Assembly (NCBI GenBank): GCA_964483155.1
Contig: CAZAAC010000064.1
Span: 1 to 11,533 of the forward strand
Direction: 5' to 3'
From: JAAYYM01 sp964483155
GTDB lineage: Bacteria; Bacillota; Clostridia; Lachnospirales; Lachnospiraceae
DNA length: 11,533 nucleotides
The notes under the pieces were generated by a model. It did no database searches and was not told the DNA's origin. It was given only the letters and a program-made list of their open reading frames with translations. A program made the position numbers and the translations under genes. How positions within the stretch are numbered: the stretch's first letter is position 1; every line of letters starts with the position of its first letter. Of this stretch, positions 1 to 5,537 are shown piece by piece.

Positions 1-199
1 TGGCGATTTTTCTAAGAGCTGAGTTAGGCTTTTTAGGAGTAGCTGTCTTAACAGCCGTACAAACACCTCTTTTCTGAGGAGAAGCTGTCGCGGTTGCTCT
101 TTTGTGTAAGGAGTTAAATCCTTTTCCCAAAGCAGGAGCTGTTGACTTCTTTACTGATGTCTGTCTTCCTTTTCTAACTAACTGATTAAATGTTGGCAT
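1..199 (-). CDS. rpsL: 30S ribosomal protein S12, N-terminal part (cut by window edge)
   Basis: S12 is a small-subunit protein at the decoding centre that monitors codon-anticodon pairing. The minus strand from 199 reads 66 complete codons starting MPTFNQLVRKGRQTS and continuing through the conserved PQKRGVCTAVKT and TPKKPNSALRK segments before the window ends. Lys56, in the TPKKPNS loop, corresponds to B. subtilis Lys56 (E. coli Lys43), where substitutions give streptomycin resistance; here it is the wild-type lysine. The second resistance site lies outside the window. The ATG is preceded by an excellent ribosome binding site, AGGAGGTGA at 205-213, 8 bases from the start. The gene has its own consensus promoter at 291-319. 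In relatives it is usually first in rpsL-rpsG-fusA-tuf, which would lie off the left edge; that order is inferred. The identification is essentially certain. Confidence 0.98.
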   Translation of the reverse strand, partial: MPTFNQLVRKGRQTSVKKSTAPALGKGFNSLHKRATATASPQKRGVCTAVKTATPKKPNSALRKIA

Positions 200-238
200 T
201 CTTTTCACCTCCTATGATTATATTTGTATACTACATTT

Positions 239-271
239 TGCGTTTCATCAATGCATACCAAAAGAAGCGCA
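239..271 (-). other. Imperfect inverted repeat in the rpsL leader
   Basis: Bases 239-246 (TGCGTTTC) and 264-271 (GAAGCGCA) are inverted complements apart from one position, separated by 17 bases. The element lies in the predicted 5' untranslated leader of rpsL, about 85 nt long. In the rpsL transcript one pair is an A-C mismatch; in a rightward transcript it would be a G-U pair. It could be a leader hairpin or a protein-binding site, or chance. No run of U follows it, so it is not a terminator. Confidence 0.3.
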
Positions 272-290
272 TTTGTGTGCACGCTAGAAT

Positions 291-319
291 ATTATATTGT
301 TTTCACGAAGCAATGTCAA
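291..319 (-). promoter_or_regulatory. Consensus sigma-A promoter for rpsL
   Basis: On the minus strand a perfect -35 box TTGACA (314-319) is followed by a 17-base spacer and a perfect -10 box TATAAT (291-296). This matches the housekeeping consensus exactly. Transcription would begin near 284, giving a leader of about 85 nt before the rpsL start at 199. A very strong promoter suits a ribosomal protein operon. The AT-rich 11-bp repeats at 329-383 lie immediately upstream, where UP elements or activators normally act. Confidence 0.9.
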
Positions 320-328
320 GCGCTTTTG

Positions 329-383
329 TTTAATTACTGTTTAATTACTGTTTAATTACTGTATAATTACTGTATAAATTACT
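329..383. repeat. Five tandem 11-bp AT-rich repeats between divergent promoters
   Basis: Three exact copies of TTTAATTACTG (329-339, 340-350, 351-361) are followed by TATAATTACTG (362-372) and a decayed TATAAATTACT (373-383). The 11-base period is close to one helical turn, so each TAATTA core faces roughly the same side of the DNA. The array starts 9 bases upstream of the rpsL -35 box and ends 23 bases before the -35 box of the rightward operon. It could be an UP-element array for rpsL, a bent segment, an iterated regulator site acting on both promoters, or simple repeat expansion. Confidence 0.85.
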
Positions 384-406
384 ATTTTATTCTTCAAAAA
401 TATAAC

Positions 407-435
407 GTGACATTTTTCACCCAATTTCTTATAAT
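407..435 (+). promoter_or_regulatory. Predicted sigma-A promoter of the pilus-like operon
   Basis: GTGACA (407-412, five of six bases matching the -35 consensus) is followed by a 17-base spacer and a perfect TATAAT (430-435). The start of transcription would be near 442, about 38 bases before the ATG at 480. Spacing and position both fit the first gene of the rightward operon. The surrounding DNA is AT-rich, so chance -10-like matches are common, but the pair with optimal spacing is persuasive. Confidence 0.75.
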
Positions 436-479
436 ATAACTTAGAAGTACAAGTCAGTATTTTACTTGGGAGAAACCTT

Positions 480-1511
480 ATGAAAAATCATTTCATGCTG
501 CTTATTTTATTTGCATGCTTGGCAATTCTCATCGTGTCTAGTTTAGCCGGTTGCTCTTTTGCTATAAGCAAAACTGATATTGATGGTAACAGCACTGATA
601 TTTCTAATTCTACTGACATTATATATAATGAAGATATCCCTACTGCTTCTCCATTGAAAACTGTCGATAAAGCTTCTGCTCCTAAACTGTCAAAACGAGA
701 TAATACTCCACTTGTATTGATACCTGTTGCTGATGGCTCTACTTTTTTTTATAACATTGCTAGAACCTCGCTTATTGATGCCTCCAATTCTTCGGAAGGA
801 TATATTATGGCAACCTATGTTGGTGATAATCACAAGGTTAAGTTACAGATAACAGGTCCAAATCAAATAACCTATACTTACAATTTAAATGATAATTACG
901 AAGTATTTCCCTTGACCTCTGGAAATGGTCAATATACCTTCTCCATATATGAAAATATAGCAGGTGAACAATATTCTACTGCTTTATCCGAAAAAATGGA
1001 TGTAAATATTTATAACGAATTTGGTCCTTACCTCTATCCCAATCAATATGTAAATTTTAACAGTCATAGTGATGCCGTTCAACTCGCTTCCGATATTGTT
1101 GCTGATGCCGATTCTGATTTATCTGCAATTTCTGCTATCTATAATTATGTATCTACAAATATTACATATGATTATGAGAAAGCAAAATACGTGCAGAGTG
1201 GCTATCTGCCTATTGTTGATGAAGTTCTAACTTCTAAAACAGGTATTTGCTTTGATTATGCCGCCATTATGGCAACAATGCTAAGAAGCCAAGGGATTCC
1301 TACTAGATTGGAAGTGGGTTATGCAGGTGATGCTTACCATGCATGGATTAGTGTTTATATTACTGACATTGGCTGGATTAATGGTATTATTGAATTTGAT
1401 GGGAAAGACTGGACGATTATGGACCCAACTTTTGCCGCTAGCAGTAGCGAACAAGAAGTGAAGGATTTTATCGGTGATGGACACAATTATATGACTAAGT
1501 ATGTTTATTAG
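480..1511 (+). CDS. Lipoprotein with transglutaminase-like domain
   Basis: The 343-residue protein starts with a lipoprotein signal peptide: a basic N-terminus, a hydrophobic stretch at about 5-21 and the lipobox LAGC, with Cys25 as the expected lipidated residue. It should therefore be anchored outside the membrane. A polar low-complexity linker rich in Asp, Asn, Ser and Thr follows (about 31-75). After a middle region (about 78-180) of unclear fold comes a transglutaminase-core domain (about 200-320). It shows the Cys-His-Asp triad in family context: Cys257 in TGICFDYA, His287 in YHAWISV and Asp315 in DPTF. This superfamily includes crosslinking transglutaminases, peptide N-glycanases and cysteine proteases, so the reaction cannot be named. 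The start has GGGAG at 468-472, 7 bases before the ATG. It is the first gene of the operon, 18 bases before the pilC-like gene. The domain call is strong; a role on the filament or cell wall is inferred from context. Confidence 0.9.
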   Translation: MKNHFMLLILFACLAILIVSSLAGCSFAISKTDIDGNSTDISNSTDIIYNEDIPTASPLKTVDKASAPKLSKRDNTPLVLIPVADGSTFFYNIARTSLIDASNSSEGYIMATYVGDNHKVKLQITGPNQITYTYNLNDNYEVFPLTSGNGQYTFSIYENIAGEQYSTALSEKMDVNIYNEFGPYLYPNQYVNFNSHSDAVQLASDIVADADSDLSAISAIYNYVSTNITYDYEKAKYVQSGYLPIVDEVLTSKTGICFDYAAIMATMLRSQGIPTRLEVGYAGDAYHAWISVYITDIGWINGIIEFDGKDWTIMDPTFAASSSEQEVKDFIGDGHNYMTKYVY

Positions 1512-1529
1512 TCGGAGGGAGATTATCAA

Positions 1530-2564
1530 ATGTTAAAGTTATTGACAAACAGTGAATTAACTTTCTTCTTTGATCAAATGTCGATGATCTTAAATGCCGG
1601 CATCAGTCCGGTCGAGGGTATCTCAATTATGTTGGAAGATACTTCCTCCGCTGATGGTCGACGTATATTAAATAAGATTGCTGAAAGCGCTGAACGAGGT
1701 GAAAGTTTTTACACAAGCGTATCCGCATCTGATGTTTTTCCGCAATATGCCTTAGATATGATTGAAATTGGGGAACACTCCGGTCGCTTAGAAGAAGTTA
1801 TGCATTCTCTCTCTTTATATTATGAGCGTGAGGAAACTATTGCGGAGGAAATAAAAAGTACTGTAACATACCCTTTTATTATTATCGGCATGATGATGAT
1901 TGTAATCCTCGTGTTAATTATTAAGGTGCTCCCTATATTTAATCAGGTTTTTATTCAGCTTGGCACGGAAATGACAGGTTTTTCAAAAACACTTATGGAT
2001 ATCGGTTCTGTTCTCAGTAATTATGCCCTTGTCTTCATATCATTATTATGCATTTTGGGTATTGCATGCATTCTGATATTCAAAACACCTTTAGGCCGTA
2101 GGGTTTGGAGTATAATCTGTGCAAAATCCGTCTTTTCAAAAGGTTTTTATGAAAAAATTGCTGCTGGTCGCTTTGCAAGCGGAATGGCCCTTACCTTAAG
2201 CAGTGGCCTGGATACTGATCATAGTCTTGAGATGGTAGGACGTCTTGTGAACAATCCCAATATGCTCAATAAAATAACGAACTGTCGCAACTTAATCTCA
2301 AAAGGCTACGGCTTTCCTGAAGCGCTAGTTGAGACGAAAATTTTCACTAATATGTATTCTCGTATGATAAAAATTGGATACAAAACTGGTTCTGTAGATA
2401 AAGTGATGCGCAAAATCGCTTCTTGTTACGAAGATGAAATCGATAACCGTATGAGGCGCATGATTTCTATATTAGAACCATCTCTTGTCATTATTCTATC
2501 TATTATTGTATGTATGATTTTATTATCAGTTATGTTACCCTTGATGGCTGTCATCAACTTTTAG
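1530..2564 (+). CDS. Type IV pilus / type II secretion inner-membrane platform protein (PilC/GspF family)
   Basis: Proteins of this family form the membrane platform that couples the cytoplasmic ATPase to pilin insertion or extraction. The 344 residues contain two tandem T2SSF domains (about 12-135 and 213-335). Each carries the family's glycine motif, IGEHSGRLEEVM near 80-91 and IGYKTGSVDKVM near 282-293, showing the internal duplication. Three membrane segments are visible at about 114-136, 165-185 and 314-338, with the C-terminus ending directly after the last one. The protein is shorter than Proteobacterial PilC (about 400) and closer to ComGB of Gram-positive competence systems. It starts at an ATG preceded by GGAGGGAG, in the 18-base gap after the lipoprotein gene. 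Four pilin-like genes and a pilT-like gene follow. The family is clear; whether the machine is a pilus, a competence pseudopilus or a secretion system is not. Confidence 0.93.
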   Translation: MLKLLTNSELTFFFDQMSMILNAGISPVEGISIMLEDTSSADGRRILNKIAESAERGESFYTSVSASDVFPQYALDMIEIGEHSGRLEEVMHSLSLYYEREETIAEEIKSTVTYPFIIIGMMMIVILVLIIKVLPIFNQVFIQLGTEMTGFSKTLMDIGSVLSNYALVFISLLCILGIACILIFKTPLGRRVWSIICAKSVFSKGFYEKIAAGRFASGMALTLSSGLDTDHSLEMVGRLVNNPNMLNKITNCRNLISKGYGFPEALVETKIFTNMYSRMIKIGYKTGSVDKVMRKIASCYEDEIDNRMRRMISILEPSLVIILSIIVCMILLSVMLPLMAVINF

Positions 2565-2575
2565 GAGAAATTGTT

Positions 2576-2911
2576 ATGAATCGTTTTGAAAAGCACAATT
2601 TTAAAAATAAAATGATGGACTCCATAAACTTTTCTCTTGCTATCTTTTTTGCAGTTCTTTTTCTGTTCCTTTTTGGTGTTTCATTTATATCCCAAACATC
2701 TGAAGCAGAACAAAAGAACAATTTAGAGCGAGCTCTTAATAGGAGTATTGTAAATTGCTATGCGGTCGAAGGTGTCTACCCTTCTTCGCTTTCCTATATT
2801 GAAGAAAACTATGGAATTACATATGATAAAAATAAGTTTTTTGTGGATTATCAAGTATTGGGCTCGAACTTAATGCCGGACATTACAATAATTGAAAGGA
2901 CACATTTATGA
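2576..2911 (+). CDS. Small single-helix pilin-like protein
   Basis: This 111-residue protein has a basic, polar N-terminus (1-16), one hydrophobic helix (about 18-38) and a small exported domain. The domain contains a GVYPSSLSYIEENYG segment (66-80) resembling the YP-containing loop after the N-terminal helix in GspG-type and Gram-positive pilins. There is no clear prepilin peptidase site: no G-F-T-L-I-E motif and no Glu at the expected place in the helix. Processing is therefore doubtful. An in-frame ATG at 2510 lies inside the platform gene without a ribosome binding site. The ATG at 2576 has AGGAG (2563-2567) upstream and sits 11 bases after the previous stop, so it is preferred. Its stop overlaps the next ATG (ATGA at 2908-2911), indicating translational coupling. 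The pilin-like role is inferred from topology and operon position. Confidence 0.85.
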   Translation: MNRFEKHNFKNKMMDSINFSLAIFFAVLFLFLFGVSFISQTSEAEQKNNLERALNRSIVNCYAVEGVYPSSLSYIEENYGITYDKNKFFVDYQVLGSNLMPDITIIERTHL

Positions 2912-3411
2912 ATTTTGAGCATTCAAAGAAGCATACTGTTGATATTCTATTCATTATCACATTGTTTGGTGCATTTATAGTATCTGCACTTTTTATTGTT
3001 GTATTGGGTGCACATGTATATGAATCTACCGTTAATGATATGGAATCAAACTTTACCTCCAGAACCGCTATCGCCTATGTGACAGAGAAAATTCGTCAGC
3101 ATGACTCTTCTGATGCCATTTCCATTATTTCTGTAGATAGCGCCCCTGTACTTTCATTATATCAAGAATATGATAATATCCCCTATTACACCTATCTATA
3201 CGCATATGATGGTTATCTAAAAGAAATTACTGTGAAAGAAAACTATCCTCTTTCTTTGGACCAGGGACAAAATATTTTAACGATATCTGCTTTCAATATG
3301 AAGAAAGTAACGTCACATTTATATTCTTTCAATATAACAGATAATTCTGGTGCTCCTATTTCTTTTTATGTCTCTACCGGAAGCGACAGTAAGGAGGATA
3401 AAGCGCAATGA
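2908..3411 (+). CDS. Single-helix pseudopilin-like protein, possibly DUF4860 family
   Basis: The 167-residue protein has a short polar N-terminus (1-10), one membrane helix (about 12-34) and an extracytoplasmic domain. The domain begins with a helix-like stretch, TSRTAIAYVTEKIRQHD at about 50-66. This topology matches minor pseudopilins, but no prepilin peptidase recognition sequence is visible. From recall it resembles DUF4860 proteins of Clostridia; this was not searched. The ATG overlaps the preceding stop by 4 bases (ATGA), and its own stop overlaps the next start the same way, so the three small genes are probably translationally coupled. The AAAGGA at 2895-2900 serves as ribosome binding site. 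The function is not established; a minor subunit or assembly factor of the neighbouring filament machine is the likely role. Confidence 0.85.
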   Translation: MNFEHSKKHTVDILFIITLFGAFIVSALFIVVLGAHVYESTVNDMESNFTSRTAIAYVTEKIRQHDSSDAISIISVDSAPVLSLYQEYDNIPYYTYLYAYDGYLKEITVKENYPLSLDQGQNILTISAFNMKKVTSHLYSFNITDNSGAPISFYVSTGSDSKEDKAQ

Positions 3412-3851
3412 AATATAATATCAAATCTCGATCTTCTCTTTTCTTAATGGAAATCATTATTGCACTCCTCTTTTTTTCTATTGCAAGTGCTGCCTGCTTA
3501 CAGCTTTTTGTGCAATCACATTTACTGAGTCAGCAAACTATGGAACTAAGCAAAGCCGTCATTGCTGCACAGGGCTTTATGGAAACAGCACGCGGAACAG
3601 ATGGTTCTTTTGAAGAAGTGCTTATGCTATATCCAAATGCTGAATTACTAAGCGAGACTGCTTTTATTCAATATTACGATACAGATTTCTATGAATGCTT
3701 GAAAGACAATGCTGCTTATTCAGCAGAGGTATCTATTACTGGCACAGAAGGTTTTCAGAATATAAGTGTATGTTTGTCTGTTTTAAAAACACGTGAAGAA
3801 ATCTATGAATTATCGACTATACATTACCGTAGTACAGCAGTTATTAAGTAA
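3408..3851 (+). CDS. Type IV pilin-like protein with recognisable prepilin-type N-terminus
   Basis: This 147-residue protein is the most pilin-like of the four small proteins. Its N-terminus reads KSRSSLFLMEIIIALLFFSI at about 6-25. If prepilin peptidase cuts after Ser10, the mature protein starts LFLME with Glu at +5, the residue that pilins use for assembly. A long hydrophobic helix follows (about 11-34), giving the arrangement of GspI- or GspJ-type minor pseudopilins. The residue before the cut would be Ser rather than the usual Gly, and +1 would be Leu rather than Phe or Met, so cleavage is plausible but unproven. Cys30 lies in the helix; Cys86, Cys96 and others lie in the exported domain. 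The start has a strong AAGGAGGA (3391-3398) and overlaps the upstream stop by 4 bases. Confidence 0.87.
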   Translation: MKYNIKSRSSLFLMEIIIALLFFSIASAACLQLFVQSHLLSQQTMELSKAVIAAQGFMETARGTDGSFEEVLMLYPNAELLSETAFIQYYDTDFYECLKDNAAYSAEVSITGTEGFQNISVCLSVLKTREEIYELSTIHYRSTAVIK

Positions 3852-3890
3852 TCTATTGTATATCTATTCTATTTTTGAGGAGCATAAAGT

Positions 3891-4403
3891 ATGTCAAAAA
3901 CAAAACAACATAATACGCATATAGGAACATCCTCAATACTAGTTATCTTTATGCTACTGGCTCTGATTACTTTTGCCACGCTCTCCTATATCAGCGCTCG
4001 TTCGGATTACTTATTAAGTCAAAAAACTGCCGAGCGGACTACTGCTTATTATGAAGCAGATAAAATGGCTTCTTACTATTTGGCAGATGTAGAAAACACC
4101 TTAGCCTCCCTCCATTATAAGAGCAAAAATGAGGAGGAATATAAAGCTGCTATTCTTTCTGCATTTTCGAATAATGATATTTTTATTGTTAATGCTACAG
4201 AATCGCTTATCACCATTAATTATTCTCTTTCTATTTCTGATACACAGAATCTATATGTGGAATTGGAAGTTCATTATCCACATTCAACTGACCAGCAATT
4301 TTATCATATTTTATCATGGAGAACTGTCTCTAATATAGACTGGCAACCGGATTATTCACTTAATCTATTAAATCCGGAAGAATATCAAATGGAGGAACCA
4401 TAA
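3891..4403 (+). CDS. PilX/GspK-like single-helix protein of the pilus operon
   Basis: The 170-residue protein has a polar N-terminus ending in GTSSILVIFMLLALITFATL (12-31), a membrane helix (about 13-35), then a long polar, probably helical stretch rich in Ala, Tyr and Glu (YYEADKMASYYLADVE, 53-68). The form 'G-S/T, hydrophobic helix, alanine-rich amphipathic helix' recalls PilX and GspK minor pseudopilins. The conserved Glu at +5 is absent, which is also typical of GspK-type tip subunits. There is a 39-base gap after the previous gene, with GAGGAG (3877-3882) 8 bases before the ATG. The stop overlaps the pilT-like start by one base (TAATG). The family call is tentative; membership in the operon is clear. 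Confidence 0.83.
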   Translation: MSKTKQHNTHIGTSSILVIFMLLALITFATLSYISARSDYLLSQKTAERTTAYYEADKMASYYLADVENTLASLHYKSKNEEEYKAAILSAFSNNDIFIVNATESLITINYSLSISDTQNLYVELEVHYPHSTDQQFYHILSWRTVSNIDWQPDYSLNLLNPEEYQMEEP

Positions 4404-5464
4404 TGGAAATCAGAGAAATACTACAAAAAGTGACGAAAGCAGGCGCTTCTGATATGTTTATTATTGCAGGCTTACCACTCACTTACAAGTTAAATGGCAA
4501 ATTGCATACTTATGACGAATTAAAACTTTCGCCCCAGGCAACTTCGGAATTTATTACTAATATTTATCTTCTTGCCGATAATCGTGACATGGATATCCTA
4601 TATGAATCTGGTGATGATGATTTTTCTTTTGCATTGAATGGCGTTGCCAGATTTCGTGCCAACACCTTCAAGCAACGTGGTTCTCTATCTGCCGTCATCC
4701 GTGTCATTAATTTTTCGATACCACATCCAAGCGATCTTGGTATTCCTGAAAATATTATTGAACTGGCCAATCGCAAAAAAGGACTTGTCCTAATTACTGG
4801 CCCGGCTGGTAGTGGTAAATCTACTACACTTGCTTGTATGATTGATGCTATTAATTCTTCACGCGAAGCACACATCATTACGTTAGAAGACCCCTTAGAG
4901 TATCTTCATATGCACAAAAAGAGCATCGTGAGTCAGCGTGAGGTGATAACTGATACCGACAGTTATCTGACCGCCCTGCGTGCTTCTTTACGGCAAAGTC
5001 CTGATGTGATCCTTCTTGGTGAAATGCGCGATTATGAAACAATGAATGTTGTCATGACAGCTGCTGAAACAGGACATTTGATTTTATCAACACTACACAC
5101 TATAGGAGCTGCCAATACAATAGACCGCATTATCGATGCCTTTCCTCCGAATCAGCAGCATCAAATATCTATCCAGCTTTCTATGGTTCTACAAGCTGTT
5201 ATCTCACAACAACTTATTCCAACTGTGGATGGCAGAATTGTACCAGCCTTTGAAATCATGACAGTAACGCCTGCTATTCGCAATATGATACGAGAATCGA
5301 AGATTCATCAGATAGACGGCATGATATATTCCTCTGCCGCAGATGAGAATATGCTCGCTATGGATACTAGTCTGATAAATTTATATAAGACTGGTGTGAT
5401 TTCCGAAAAAACTGCACTGACATATGCAGCTACGCCTGATATGATGTCTAAACGTATAAAATAG
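4403..5464 (+). CDS. pilT: PilT-type retraction ATPase of the pilus-like system
   Basis: PilT is the hexameric cytoplasmic ATPase that powers pilus disassembly and twitching. The 353-residue protein has the family length and all motifs in order. These are a PAS-like N-terminal domain (about 1-100), Walker A GPAGSGKST (133-141, Lys139), the Asp box LEDPLEY (161-167), Walker B DVILLGEMRD (201-210) and the His box TGHLILSTLHT (223-233). The C-terminal AIRNMIRE (291-298) is the PilT signature known as AIRNLIRE, which argues for PilT rather than PilB/GspE. The tetracysteine zinc motif of GspE/PilB is absent. The start overlaps the previous stop by one base and has GGAGG at 4391-4395. It is the last gene, followed by the hairpin at 5494-5522. 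No PilB is encoded here, so this ATPase either pairs with one encoded elsewhere or is the only motor. Confidence 0.95.
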   Translation: MEIREILQKVTKAGASDMFIIAGLPLTYKLNGKLHTYDELKLSPQATSEFITNIYLLADNRDMDILYESGDDDFSFALNGVARFRANTFKQRGSLSAVIRVINFSIPHPSDLGIPENIIELANRKKGLVLITGPAGSGKSTTLACMIDAINSSREAHIITLEDPLEYLHMHKKSIVSQREVITDTDSYLTALRASLRQSPDVILLGEMRDYETMNVVMTAAETGHLILSTLHTIGAANTIDRIIDAFPPNQQHQISIQLSMVLQAVISQQLIPTVDGRIVPAFEIMTVTPAIRNMIRESKIHQIDGMIYSSAADENMLAMDTSLINLYKTGVISEKTALTYAATPDMMSKRIK

Positions 5465-5493
5465 TTTTGAAAAGTTCTTTTTTAAAATAAACA

Positions 5494-5530
5494 AACGGTT
5501 CGCCTTTTTCTGGCGAACCGTTCATTTTGT
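5494..5530. terminator. Bidirectional intrinsic terminator between pilT and rpoC
   Basis: A perfect 11-bp stem (AACGGTTCGCC at 5494-5504 pairing with GGCGAACCGTT at 5512-5522) encloses a 7-base loop. Rightward transcripts from pilT end it with CATTTTGT, a modest U-run. Leftward transcripts from rpoC end it with TTTGTTTATTTT, a better U-run. It lies in the 73-base gap between two convergent stop codons, so it most likely ends both the pilus-like operon and the rpoB-rpoC message. Confidence 0.9.
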
Positions 5531-5537
5531 CTATCTA

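Noticed and set aside
205..246. Second leftward promoter close to rpsL (TTGATG with TATACA)
   Set aside because: The spacer is only about 15 bases and both boxes are imperfect, and it would leave a very short leader. The perfect promoter at 291-319 is the better explanation.
329..383. CRISPR array
   Set aside because: The 11-base units are directly adjacent with no unique spacers, and no cas genes are present.
2510..2575. Upstream in-frame ATG extending the small pilin-like protein by 22 residues
   Set aside because: The extension overlaps the end of the platform gene, has no ribosome binding site and adds an unlikely peptide, whereas the ATG at 2576 has AGGAG at the right distance.
4403..5464. 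Assignment of the ATPase as an assembly motor (PilB/GspE or ComGA)
   Set aside because: It lacks the tetracysteine zinc motif and carries the PilT-type AIRNMIRE motif at 291-298, so the retraction-type family fits better.
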